From contig NZ_AP026738.1 of NCBI RefSeq assembly GCF_002157685.2, positions 248,001 to 312,000 of the forward strand: a DNA stretch of 64,000 nucleotides. The letters are read 5' to 3'. Of the stretch, positions 53,618-64,000 are shown piece after piece (position 1 is the first letter of the stretch; each line of letters begins with the position of its first letter). The translations under genes were made by a program, and so were the position numbers. Below the pieces are notes generated by a model. The model worked only from the letters and a program-made list of their open reading frames with translations, was not told the DNA's origin and did not search any database. Origin of the DNA: Comamonas thiooxydans. GTDB lineage: Bacteria; Pseudomonadota; Gammaproteobacteria; Burkholderiales; Burkholderiaceae_C.

Positions 53618-53678
53618 CGATAAACATGAAAGCGAGCAATAACTGACAACGTGAATTCTGGTACGTCTCGGATAGATC

Positions 53679-54371
53679 TCACGCCCCCGGCAAAAAATAC
53701 CCCGCCTTATGCTGATTCCGCGAACCGCTCACACACAGCTTCAACCGCGCCTCCATGTACTGGCGCACTTCCGAGCGGTCGCACATCTGCGCCAGGTCTT
53801 CCCAATAGAGCAGGCTGGTGAAAGCAGGCTTCGCGGACTCGGCCGTATCGCCCTCGCTCACTTCTGCGGCGCGCGCAGGGGTGGGAACATAGATCGGTCC
53901 ATTGACCGGGGCGTAGTGCTGCACCGGGCGGCCTGCGGCTTCTTCCTTGCGGCGGGAGGTCAGCACAAAGTAATGCTGGCGGGCGTCGGCCAGATGCGGC
54001 TTCTTATCGGCGTCGAAGACCTTGTCCAGGCGCTCCAGCCCTTTGGCCACATCTGCGGCGTAAGTCCAGTTGCTCAGGTATTTGGTCTCGATGAACAGAA
54101 AGACCTGGCGTGCGGCGTCGGAGATCAGCACATCGGCCAGCTTGCTGCGCAGGCGCTCGTGGCACAGGTAGGCGTGGGTGTCAAACGAGATATGGGGGCT
54201 TTGAATGCCCAGGTCTTCGCGGCCTGTGACTTCCTGGATGTAGCGGTTGAACTGGACGATGCGCTTGGCATAGCCGGCCGTGAATTCGTTGAAAAAGTAG
54301 CCGGCAAAGAACTTGGTGCAGAGGTTGCGTTCTTTTTCAGATTCGATGAGGGAAGCGTTCGAGAAGATCAC
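53679..54371 (-). CDS. Hypothetical protein with PD-(D/E)XK nuclease-like signature
   Basis: 230 residues from a GTG start (54371) with AGGA eight bases upstream. The sequence KLADVLISDAARQVFLFIETKYLS (residues 77-100) fits the PD-(D/E)XK pattern: Asp80 in a hydrophobic strand, then Glu95-Thr-Lys97. An N-terminal Glu-rich helix (ESEKERNL) may supply the first acidic residue. Restriction-endonuclease-like proteins of this type act on DNA or RNA, in defence or repair, but some are inactive. Base composition is close to the chromosome average, unlike the ATPase next door. Confidence 0.7.
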   Translation of the reverse strand: MIFSNASLIESEKERNLCTKFFAGYFFNEFTAGYAKRIVQFNRYIQEVTGREDLGIQSPHISFDTHAYLCHERLRSKLADVLISDAARQVFLFIETKYLSNWTYAADVAKGLERLDKVFDADKKPHLADARQHYFVLTSRRKEEAAGRPVQHYAPVNGPIYVPTPARAAEVSEGDTAESAKPAFTSLLYWEDLAQMCDRSEVRQYMEARLKLCVSGSRNQHKAGYFLPGA

Positions 54372-54437
54372 TGAAATTTTCCTGTGCCGCGCGGCGCAGG
54401 GCATGGAGATGGCGGACCTGGAGGTCCGGCAAGCAAC

Positions 54438-54468
54438 AAGGCCGCAGGCATGTGCTGCCTGCGGCCTT
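54438..54468 (-). terminator. Terminator-like hairpin after gatB
   Basis: A 13-bp stem (AAGGCCGCAGGCA and complement) with a 5-base loop; the T-run is weak (TTGTTGCTT). Confidence 0.65.
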
Positions 54469-54499
54469 GAACGGTGAGGTGGCGCCTGGAGTTGGCGGC

Positions 54500-55957
54500 T
54501 TAGGCCAGCTTGGCCTTGAGCAGCTCGTTGACCTGGCCGGGGTTGGCCTTGCCCTTGGAGGCTTTCATGACCTGACCGACCAGGGCGTTGAAGGCCTTGT
54601 CCTTGCCGGCGCGATATTGCTCGACGTTGGCGGGGTTGGCAGCAATCACCTCGTTGATGATGGCTTCCAGCGCGCCGGTGTCGTTGGACTGCTTGAGGTC
54701 CTTGGCTTCGATAATGGCGTCCACATCGGAGCCTTCACCGGTCCACAGGGCTTCAAACACCTGCTTGGCCGAGTTGTTGCTGATGACATTGCCGTGGATG
54801 CGGGCGATCAGGGTGCCCAGCTGCTCGGCGCTGACCTTGACCTGGTCCATGCCGATCTCTTCCATGTTCAGGCGGCGCGAGATCTCGCCCATGATCCAGT
54901 TGGACGCCAGCTTGGGCTGGCCGCAGGCCTTGGCGGCGGCTTCAAAGTAGGCGGCCATGGCCTGGCTTTGCGTCAACGTGGTGGCGTCGTACTCGGGCAG
55001 TCCGTATTGCGTGACAAAGCGCGCGGCCATGGCGCGGGGCAGCTCGGGCATCTCGGCCTTGACCTGCTCCACCCATTCGGGCGCCACGACCAGCGGAGGC
55101 AGGTCGGGGTCGGGGAAGTAGCGGTAGTCGGCCGCGTCTTCCTTGGTGCGCATGGCGCGGGTCTCGCCCGTGTCGGGGTTGAACAGCACGGTGGCCTGCT
55201 GGATCTTGTGGCCGTCCTCGATCTGCTCGATCTGCCAGAGGATTTCGTAGTCGATGGCGATCTGCATATTCCTGAACGAGTTCAGGTTCTTGATCTCGCG
55301 GCGTGTACCCAGCGGCTGGCCGGGCTTGCGCACGGACACGTTGGCGTCGCAGCGGAATGAGCCTTCCTGCATGTTGCCGTCGCAGATGCCGATCCAGGTG
55401 ACGATCTTGTGCAGTTCCTTGGCATAGGCCACGGCTTCGGCGGTGGAGCGGATATCGGGCTCGGTCACGATTTCCAGCAGCGGCGTGCCGGCGCGGTTCA
55501 AATCGATGCCGGACTGGCCGATGAATTCATCGTGCACGGACTTGCCAGCGTCTTCTTCCAGGTGGGCGCGCACCAGGCGCACGGTCTTGAGGACGTTGTT
55601 CTTGCCTTCTTCCAGATAGAAGCTGACTTCACCGCCTTGCACCACGGGGATCTCGAACTGGGAGATCTGGTAGCCCTTGGGCAGGTCGGGGTAGAAGTAG
55701 TTCTTGCGCGCGAAGATGGAACGCGGCGCAATCGTCGATCCCAGCGACAGGCCGAGCTTGATTGCGCATTCCACGGCCTTTTTGTTCATTACCGGCAGCG
55801 TGCCGGGCAGGGCCAGGTCCACGGCGCTGGCCTGGGTGTTGGGCTCGGCGCCGAAGGCGGTGCTGGCACGGCTGAAGATCTTGCTGTTGGTCGCCAGCTG
55901 GGTGTGGGTCTCGAAGCCGATGACGACTTCGTAGCCATTGATTAGTTTCACAGTCAT
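54500..55957 (-). CDS. gatB: Asp-tRNA(Asn)/Glu-tRNA(Gln) amidotransferase subunit B
   Basis: 485 residues. The GatB catalytic cradle begins [24 protein letters not shown], followed by [27 protein letters not shown] and [18 protein letters not shown]. The C-terminal YqeY-like tRNA-binding domain ends [14 protein letters not shown]. It acts with GatA and GatC to convert misacylated Glu-tRNA(Gln) or Asp-tRNA(Asn). Last gene of gatCAB, with a structured repeat separating it from gatA. Confidence 0.97.
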   Translation of the reverse strand: MTVKLINGYEVVIGFETHTQLATNSKIFSRASTAFGAEPNTQASAVDLALPGTLPVMNKKAVECAIKLGLSLGSTIAPRSIFARKNYFYPDLPKGYQISQFEIPVVQGGEVSFYLEEGKNNVLKTVRLVRAHLEEDAGKSVHDEFIGQSGIDLNRAGTPLLEIVTEPDIRSTAEAVAYAKELHKIVTWIGICDGNMQEGSFRCDANVSVRKPGQPLGTRREIKNLNSFRNMQIAIDYEILWQIEQIEDGHKIQQATVLFNPDTGETRAMRTKEDAADYRYFPDPDLPPLVVAPEWVEQVKAEMPELPRAMAARFVTQYGLPEYDATTLTQSQAMAAYFEAAAKACGQPKLASNWIMGEISRRLNMEEIGMDQVKVSAEQLGTLIARIHGNVISNNSAKQVFEALWTGEGSDVDAIIEAKDLKQSNDTGALEAIINEVIAANPANVEQYRAGKDKAFNALVGQVMKASKGKANPGQVNELLKAKLA

Positions 55958-56001
55958 GTTCTTGCTTCAAAAAGTGGGCGGTATCCATGGTGCCGCGCAT
56001 G

Positions 56002-56099
56002 AAACTGGCGCGGCCTGACCCAGGGACAGCGAGCAAGGGCCGCCCCGCAGCGAGGCTGTCGTCCCCCTTGAGGGGGAAGGCGCGAAGCGACTCAGGGGG
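56002..56099 (-). repeat. Intercistronic structured repeat, copy D
   Basis: Starts eight bases after the gatA stop with CCCCCTGAGTCGC. The second hairpin is shortened to CCCCCT-CA-AGGGGG. The long-range stem is GACAGC...GCTGTC, and the copy ends GCCAGT. Lies between gatA and gatB. Confidence 0.8.
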
Positions 56100-56107
56100 T
56101 GTTCCAT

Positions 56108-57598
<1,491 letters not shown>

Positions 57599-57618
57599 GT
57601 TCTTGTGGTTCCGCGCGT

Positions 57619-57918
57619 TTATTCGATGACCTTGGGCACGAGGAAGTAACCCTTTTCGGCTGCAGGGGCGTTCTGCATGTTGGCGTCGCGGTTATTGCCC
57701 TCACTTACCAAATCGTCACGTAGCCGTAAGGCGACGTCCTGGATGGCAGCCACGGGATGTGACAGAGGGCTGACGCCCGAAGTATCCACAGCCTGCATTT
57801 TTTCGACGATGCCGAAAAAGTTGTTTAGTTGCGCGAGCATGCGCTTACTTTCGTCTTGCGACAGTTCAAGGCGGGCCAAGTTGGCGATGCGCGCAATGTC
57901 TTGATCGTTCAATGCCAT
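57619..57918 (-). CDS. gatC: Asp-tRNA(Asn)/Glu-tRNA(Gln) amidotransferase subunit C
   Basis: 99 residues, the usual GatC size. [22 protein letters not shown] is the classic N-terminus, followed by the belt-like region [29 protein letters not shown]. It wraps around GatA and GatB. First gene of the operon, divergent from mreB. Confidence 0.95.
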   Translation of the reverse strand: MALNDQDIARIANLARLELSQDESKRMLAQLNNFFGIVEKMQAVDTSGVSPLSHPVAAIQDVALRLRDDLVSEGNNRDANMQNAPAAEKGYFLVPKVIE

Positions 57919-58130
57919 AGAAATTATTTAACAGGGCCGCCGCGTGTAAAGCAGTGTTTCTAACCCTGACAGTAGAAGTTATTCACAGGGGATACGGTAT
58001 TATCTCGGCTTTGCCGCAATACCTCCGTTCGGCTGGTCATTGTGCAAAAAATGCCCACCACCCAGACTCCATTACCTTACATCCCGGCGACGGCCAGCCG
58101 ATGCGCAAGCCGTGCCTGAGAGGACCCTGA

Positions 58131-59174
<1,044 letters not shown>

Positions 59175-59339
59175 TCGCTGTGCAATGTGGTGTTTTGCGG
59201 CACGCGGCATAGTGCGCGTACCGCAGCCACTTCCATGAACAGGGCCTGAGTCCGTGATACGCCTGCATACCGCGCTCTCTTTTTGCATTCCTTCTGGTTG
59301 GGAAGGCCGTGCGCATACGGCCATGCCCAGGGAGCGCAC

Positions 59340-60356
59340 ATGAGCCTGGACACCCTGGACCACCGCGCTCCATCACTGTTCAAGCAACAGGCCTCGCGCA
59401 CTTCCCAGCTTGCCCTCTACAGCGCCTTGGCGCTGTTTTTGATGGTAGCCGACGCGCGTTTCAAGATCACCACTCCCGTGCGCTCCGCCTTGTCGGTGGC
59501 GCTGTCGCCTGTGCAATGGGTGGTGGCTCAGCCGGTGCTGGCCTATCAGAACGCCAGCCGCTATGCCGAAGTGCAGCAGCAGGCCGTGGCCCGCGAGGAT
59601 GCTGCGCGCAAGGAGCTGGTCGTCATGGCTCAGCGTGCCGAACTGGCCGACGAGTTGATCAAGGAGAACGAGCATCTGCGCTCCATGCTGGAGTTGCGTG
59701 AGCGCTCGTTGACGCCGGGCCAGGTGGCCGAGGTGGTCTATGACAGCCCCGACCCCTATACGCGCCGTGTGGTGATCGACAAGGGGCAGGCCGACGGGGT
59801 CGAGCCGGGCTCACCCGTACTGGATGAAAAAGGCGTGATAGGCCAGGTCACGCGCGTCTATCCGACGCGTGCCGAGGTCACGCTGCTCATCGATCGCGAT
59901 CAGGCCATTCCCGTTTTCAACCCGCGCACTGGCGCGCGCAGCGTTGCCTATGGCGATGCATCTTCGACCCGCGCCGGCGGGCTGGAGTTGCGCTTCATGC
60001 CCAGCAATGCCGATGTACAGGTGGGCGATTTGCTCACTACCAGCGGTATTGACGGGCTTTATCCCTTGGGTTTGCCCGTGGCCAAGGTGGTGACGGTGGA
60101 CCGCCGTGCCGACTCTGCCTTCACCCGCATCTACTGCGAGCCCGTGGGCCGCGTGCAGGGCGTGCGCCATGTGATGGTGCTCAAGCCTCAGGGCCGTACC
60201 GAGCATCCCGAGGCCGCCAATATGCAGGCCAAGGCCGATGCCGAGAAGGCCGACCGCGCAGCCAAGGCGCGAGGCAAGAAGGAAGCCGCCGCAGCCGAAA
60301 AGGAGAAGGCGGCCGCTGAGAAGGCGGGTGCCAAGCCCGCAAAGGACCCCGCATGA
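59340..60356 (+). CDS. mreC: Rod shape-determining protein MreC
   Basis: 338 residues from the ATG at 59340 (GGGAG five bases upstream). One N-terminal membrane helix (about 25-45), a coiled coil (about 70-115, LVVMAQRAELADELIKENEHLRSML), then the beta-barrel periplasmic domain with VVIDKGQADGVEPGSPVLDEKGVIGQV. The tail is an Ala/Lys/Glu-rich low-complexity stretch of about 50 residues. It overlaps mreD by four bases. Confidence 0.95.
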   Translation: MSLDTLDHRAPSLFKQQASRTSQLALYSALALFLMVADARFKITTPVRSALSVALSPVQWVVAQPVLAYQNASRYAEVQQQAVAREDAARKELVVMAQRAELADELIKENEHLRSMLELRERSLTPGQVAEVVYDSPDPYTRRVVIDKGQADGVEPGSPVLDEKGVIGQVTRVYPTRAEVTLLIDRDQAIPVFNPRTGARSVAYGDASSTRAGGLELRFMPSNADVQVGDLLTTSGIDGLYPLGLPVAKVVTVDRRADSAFTRIYCEPVGRVQGVRHVMVLKPQGRTEHPEAANMQAKADAEKADRAAKARGKKEAAAAEKEKAAAEKAGAKPAKDPA

Positions 60357-60871
60357 TCATGCCGCGCGGCCAGCAGCTGTTGCTGCCGGTCAACCCTCTG
60401 TTCATCGTCGTCACCCTGGTGATCGGACTGGCCGTCAATATGCTGCCGCTGGGCCGCATCGTCTGGCTGCCGGACATGCTCATGTTGCTGCTGGCCTTCT
60501 GGAGCCTGAACCAGCCGCAGCGCGTGGGTCTGGGCATTGCCTTTGCGCTGGGCCTGGTCATGGATGTGGACCGGGCCTCGCTGCTGGGCCAGCATGCACT
60601 GGCCTACACCTTGCTGGTCTTCGTGACGGGCTGGATGAGTCGTCGTCTGCTCTGGTTCTCGAGCCCCGTGCAGGCTCTGCACCTGCTGCCGGTATTTGCC
60701 GCGGCGCACGGCATTCAGGTACTGCTGCGTGTCGCGACGGGAGGTATCTTCCCCGGGCTGGAGTTTCTGATAGCGCCAGTGATCGAGACCTTGCTGTGGC
60801 CTGTGGTCAGTGCTTTGCTGCTGGCGCCGCAGCGCCGTGCGCCGGACAGCGATGAAAACCGGCCTCTGTAG
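60353..60871 (+). CDS. mreD: Rod shape-determining protein MreD
   Basis: 172 residues, five or six membrane segments, with PQRVGLGIAFALGLVMDVDRASLLGQHALAYTLLVF, the family core. Its start ATGA overlaps the mreC stop. It links MreC to PBP2/RodA in the membrane. A structured repeat begins seven bases after its stop. Confidence 0.94.
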   Translation: MIMPRGQQLLLPVNPLFIVVTLVIGLAVNMLPLGRIVWLPDMLMLLLAFWSLNQPQRVGLGIAFALGLVMDVDRASLLGQHALAYTLLVFVTGWMSRRLLWFSSPVQALHLLPVFAAAHGIQVLLRVATGGIFPGLEFLIAPVIETLLWPVVSALLLAPQRRAPDSDENRPL

Positions 60872-60878
60872 ATGAAAG

Positions 60879-60978
60879 CCCCCTTGAGTCGCTGCGCGCC
60901 TTTCCCCCTCTCGCTTCGCGGGGAGGAACGACTGCCTCGCTGCGGGGCGGCCCTTGCTTGCAGTCACTGGCTTGGCGT
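60879..60978 (+). repeat. Intercistronic structured repeat, copy E
   Basis: CCCCCTTGAGTCGCTGCGCG, then CCCCCTCTCGCTTCGCGGGGAGG, then the long-range stem GACTGC...GCAGTC. Lies between mreD and mrdA and ends just before the mrdA ribosome site. Confidence 0.8.
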
Positions 60979-60993
60979 GCGGGGAGCCTGCGC

Positions 60994-62946
60994 ATGATGG
61001 AGATTCGCAACACCGAAGTCGAGCTGCAGCGCTTCCGGATGCGTGCAGTCGTCATGGGCTGCGTGGTATTTCTGGCGTTCTGTCTGTTGGTCTGGCGGCT
61101 GCTGGTGCTGCAGGTGGAGCGCCATGAGGAATTTGCCGAGCGGGCCGAGAGCAATCGCACGGCGGTGGTGCCCATCGTGCCCAACCGGGGCCAGATCCTG
61201 GATCGCAACGGCGTGGTGCTGGCCACCAATTACTCGGCCTATACGCTGGAGATCACTCGCTCCAAGGTCGAGGATCTGGACGAGACCATCGAGGGGCTGT
61301 CCGGGGTCATAGAGATCACGCCGCGCGACCGCCGCAAGTTCAAGCGACTCATGGATGACTCCAAGAGCTTTGAGTCGATTCCGATCCGCTCGCGCCTGAC
61401 GGATGAGGAAGTCGCCAAGTTCGCGGCTCAGCGTTATCGCTTTCCGGGCGTGGACATCAAGGCCCGTCTGTTCCGTACCTACCCGCTCAAGGAAACCGGC
61501 AGCCATCTGATCGGATACATCGGTCGTATCAATCAAAGGGAAAAAGAAGAGATCGACGAGTCCGACGATGCGGCCAACTACCGCGGCACCGAGGTCATGG
61601 GCAAGCTGGGTGCCGAAAAAAGCTATGAGCTGCAACTGCACGGTCAGACCGGCTGGGAGGAAATGGAAACCTCGGCTGGCGGCCATGCCGTGCGCCGCCT
61701 GGGCAGTCGCCCCGCCACGCCGGGACACAGCCTGCAGCTGTCGGTGGACATCAAGCTGCAGAAGATGGTGGAAGACCTCTACGGCAATCGCCGTGGCGTG
61801 GCCATTGCCATGGACCCGCGCAACGGCGAGGTGCTGGCCATGGTCAGCAAGCCGACCTACGACCCGAATCTGTTTGTCGACGGCATCGACCAGGAGAGCT
61901 GGAAGGCACTCAACGAGTCGCTGGATCGCCCTTTGCTCAACCGCTCCATGCGCGGCACCTACCCGGTAGGCTCGACCTACAAGCCCTTCATGGGCCTGGC
62001 GGGCATAGAGACCGGCAAGCGCACGCCGGGCACGGTGATTCAGGACGGCGGCTCCTGGACTTTTGGCGGCCATACCTTCCGCTCCGGCCATGCACTGGGC
62101 CCGGTGGATCTGGCGCGCGCCATCCAGCATTCCAGCAACGTCTATTTCTACACGCTGGCCAACGAGATGGGCGTGGATGCGATCCACGACTTCATGAAGC
62201 CGCTGGGCTTTGGTCAGATCACAGGCATCGATCTGCCCGGCGAGGTGCGCGGCGTGCTGCCCAGCAAGGAGTGGAAGCGCAAGACCTACAAGCGCGCCGC
62301 CCAGCAGCAATGGTTTGCAGGCGAGACGATTTCTCTGGGTATCGGCCAGGGCTACAACAACTTCACCATCCTCCAGCTCTCGCATGCGCTGGCCACGCTG
62401 GTCAACAACGGCATGAGCTTCACGCCCCATGTGGGCAAGGAGCTGATCGATTCCGTCACCGGTACGCGAACGACCATTGTTCAGCCGGCTCCCGTCAACC
62501 TGGGCTACAAGCAGAGCAATGTCGATGCCGTCAAGCGTGGCATGGTGGGAGTGGTGACCGGCGGCACGGGGCGCGGCGTATTCGGCAGTGCCAGCTATTT
62601 GTCGGGGGGCAAGACCGGCACGGCCCAGGCAGTGAGCGTGGGCCAGAAGGAAAAGTACAACGCTGCGCGTCTGGCCGAGTATCAGCGCGACCATTCGCTC
62701 TATATCGCCTACGGCCCGGCCGAAGCGCCCAGGATTGCCGTGGCGGTGATTGTGGAGAATGCCGGCTTCGGTGCGGCGGCTGCCGCGCCTATCGCACGCC
62801 GTATCCTGGACTACTGGCTGGTGGGCAACTATCCCAGCGAGGCCGATATTGCTGCCGTGCGTCAGGGCAAGGCGGGCGCACCGATCGGCACGCCGCGCCG
62901 TGTGGAAGACATCTCGGTGCTGTCCGACGACGAAACAGCACCTTGA
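60994..62946 (+). CDS. mrdA: Penicillin-binding protein 2
   Basis: Elongation-specific transpeptidase, 650 residues. Membrane anchor at about 15-40; the PBP dimerisation domain starts near NRGQILDRNGVVLATNYSAYTLEI. Transpeptidase motifs are S327-T-Y-K330 (GSTYKPF), S380-S-N382 and K540-T-G (GGKTGTAQ). The start at 60994 has GGGGAG seven bases upstream. It cross-links lateral wall peptidoglycan with RodA and MreBCD. Confidence 0.96.
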   Translation: MMEIRNTEVELQRFRMRAVVMGCVVFLAFCLLVWRLLVLQVERHEEFAERAESNRTAVVPIVPNRGQILDRNGVVLATNYSAYTLEITRSKVEDLDETIEGLSGVIEITPRDRRKFKRLMDDSKSFESIPIRSRLTDEEVAKFAAQRYRFPGVDIKARLFRTYPLKETGSHLIGYIGRINQREKEEIDESDDAANYRGTEVMGKLGAEKSYELQLHGQTGWEEMETSAGGHAVRRLGSRPATPGHSLQLSVDIKLQKMVEDLYGNRRGVAIAMDPRNGEVLAMVSKPTYDPNLFVDGIDQESWKALNESLDRPLLNRSMRGTYPVGSTYKPFMGLAGIETGKRTPGTVIQDGGSWTFGGHTFRSGHALGPVDLARAIQHSSNVYFYTLANEMGVDAIHDFMKPLGFGQITGIDLPGEVRGVLPSKEWKRKTYKRAAQQQWFAGETISLGIGQGYNNFTILQLSHALATLVNNGMSFTPHVGKELIDSVTGTRTTIVQPAPVNLGYKQSNVDAVKRGMVGVVTGGTGRGVFGSASYLSGGKTGTAQAVSVGQKEKYNAARLAEYQRDHSLYIAYGPAEAPRIAVAVIVENAGFGAAAAAPIARRILDYWLVGNYPSEADIAAVRQGKAGAPIGTPRRVEDISVLSDDETAP

Positions 62947-62948
62947 TA

Positions 62949-62982
62949 AATGGATAGCTGCTGACGCTTTTAACGCAAGGGC
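62949..62982 (+). repeat. GATAGCTGCT dispersed repeat
   Basis: AAATGGATAGCTGCTGACGC starts just past the mrdA stop and runs up to the stop of the convergent gene. GACGCTTTT (62963) can pair with AAAAGCGTC (62992-63000), so it may double as a terminator between the convergent genes. Confidence 0.55.
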
Positions 62983-63741
62983 TTAACGCAGAAAAGCGTC
63001 GTAACCTGTCTTCAGAATCAGCAGGCTGACCACGCCGATGAAAATCGTACGCACAAAGCCCGTGCCGTGGCGCAAGGCCATCCAGGTGCCCAGCATGCTG
63101 CCCAGCACATTGGCCACGGCCAGCGGGATGACAAAGTGCCACCAGACATGGCCCTTGAGAGTGAACAGCAGCAGTGCTGCGGCGTTGGAGGCCAGGTTCA
63201 GCAGCTTGGCGCTGGCCGAGGCGTTGAGGAAGTCATAGCCCAGCAGGCGCACGAACAGGAACACGAAGAAGCTGCCTGTGCCCGGGCCGAAGAAGCCGTC
63301 GTAGAAACCGATCAGCAGGCCGATGGCGCTGGCGGTCAGCATCTCGGTGCGGCCCGCCAGGCGTGGCTCGTGGTCGCGGCCCAGCTCTTTTTTTGCCAAG
63401 GTGTAGCCCAGCACGCCAAGCAGGATGAAGGGCAGCAGCTTGCGCAGAAAATCGGGCGAAATCAACGTGACTGCCCAGGCTCCGAGAAAAGCTCCCACCA
63501 GCGTCGTGCCGATGGCGGGCAGCAGCGTGGCCCAGGTGATATGCACGCGCTTGCTGTACTGCCAGGCGGAAATGGCCGTTCCCCAGACGGCGGCGCTCTT
63601 GTTGGTGCCAAACAGCGTGGCAGGCGTGGTGGTGGGGAAGGCTGCAAACATGGCCGGCACCAGAATCAGTCCGCCGCCTCCCACGATGGCGTCAACAAAC
63701 CCGGCCAGGGCCGAGGCGAAGGAAACAAGAATCCATTCCAT
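62983..63741 (-). CDS. TSUP family transporter (TauE/SafE, YfcA-like)
   Basis: 252 residues, eight or so membrane segments. It begins MEWILVSFASALAGFVDAIVGGGGLILVPAMF, followed by GTNKSAAVWGTAISAWQYSK and GFYDGFFGPGTGSFFVFLFV, the two repeated family signatures. The family exports or imports sulfur-containing organic anions such as sulfoacetate, taurine or thiosulfate; the substrate here is unknown. The ATG at 63741 aligns with YfcA homologues. Confidence 0.92.
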   Translation of the reverse strand: MEWILVSFASALAGFVDAIVGGGGLILVPAMFAAFPTTTPATLFGTNKSAAVWGTAISAWQYSKRVHITWATLLPAIGTTLVGAFLGAWAVTLISPDFLRKLLPFILLGVLGYTLAKKELGRDHEPRLAGRTEMLTASAIGLLIGFYDGFFGPGTGSFFVFLFVRLLGYDFLNASASAKLLNLASNAAALLLFTLKGHVWWHFVIPLAVANVLGSMLGTWMALRHGTGFVRTIFIGVVSLLILKTGYDAFLR

Positions 63742-63904
63742 GGAGCAAATGCCTGCAATTGGTGCATGCCGTGAGCAACGCGCGTTGCCGCTGGGCGGCG
63801 TTGCCGGAGGCGAGATGAAGAAGCCAGGGGAGAGCGGGCTTGCAAGCCCGAGGATGGCGCCGGCATTGTCGCACCGCCGCCTCAAGCTTGTGCGCAGGCA
63901 TAAA

Positions 63905-63930
63905 AAAAGCGCCCACTGTGGGGCGCTTTT
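63905..63930 (-). terminator. Terminator for a leftward gene beyond the window
   Basis: A 10-bp stem (AAAAGCGCCC/GGGCGCTTTT) with a 6-base loop; the minus strand has a T7 tail. The remaining 70 bases to the window end show no gene. Confidence 0.75.
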
Positions 63931-64000
63931 GAACGCATCTTTGATGCTTTTATATGTATTGGTCTGGTTGTGTCGAGTTGTCTCCTCGGCCCTCCATGCT

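Noticed and set aside
59304..59321. Hairpin GGCCGT...ACGGCC between mreB and mreC as a terminator
   Set aside because: Short stem, no T-tract, inside an operon and close to the mreC start; may be chance.

Overview
The window looks like chromosomal DNA from a Comamonadaceae betaproteobacterium, most likely Comamonas or a close relative. This is inferred from high GC coding, many Bug/TctC solute receptors, paired IclR/GntR/LysR regulators next to catabolic operons, a gatCAB operon diverging from mreBCD-mrdA, and two interspersed repeat families. No rRNA, tRNA, CRISPR array, integrase or transposase was found.

Region 1 (1-9.9 kb): two branched-chain-amino-acid-type (HAAT) ABC transporter clusters. 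The left one is cut by the window edge. The right one is complete (livH-M-G-F plus a binding protein). Between them lie a ferredoxin-NADP reductase, an IclR regulator and a frameshifted short-chain dehydrogenase.

Region 2 (10-28.7 kb): a YihY-type membrane protein, a CoA hydrolase/transferase, then a large aldaric-acid catabolic locus. garD, a Bug receptor and an enolase-superfamily enzyme run leftwards. A GntR/FadR-type regulator, a Bug receptor, kdgD, another Bug receptor, a 2-hydroxyacid dehydrogenase, gudD and a 2-oxoglutarate semialdehyde dehydrogenase run rightwards. GarD and GudD both yield 5-dehydro-4-deoxyglucarate, KdgD decarboxylates and dehydrates it, and the aldehyde dehydrogenase makes 2-oxoglutarate. 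Matching operator-like palindromes sit in front of the regulator and of the rightward operon. A LysR gene, a DsbA-like protein and a secreted cyclase follow.

Region 3 (28.7-51.4 kb): mostly housekeeping. It holds lrgAB with a divergent LysR regulator, a large-subunit pseudouridine synthase, a metallo-beta-lactamase-fold hydrolase, pntAB, a LysE exporter with an Lrp regulator, azurin, exonuclease III and pyrE with overlapping start codons, an HPP/CBS protein, a nitroreductase, serA, an OPT transporter, yegP, an alpha/beta hydrolase and several uncharacterised proteins.

Region 4 (51.4-54.4 kb): the accessory patch. A hairpin-rich non-coding stretch is followed by one strikingly AT-rich P-loop ATPase gene and, beyond a terminator, a protein with a PD-(D/E)XK nuclease-like signature.

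Region 5 (54.4-64 kb): gatCAB, mreBCD, mrdA (PBP2) and a TSUP transporter.

The most unusual signal is a roughly 100-130 bp intergenic repeat present five times. Each copy starts 0-8 bases after a stop codon, always in the same orientation as the gene it follows, and always upstream of a codirectional gene. Its copies show compensatory base changes in a long-range stem, so it probably acts as a structured RNA.
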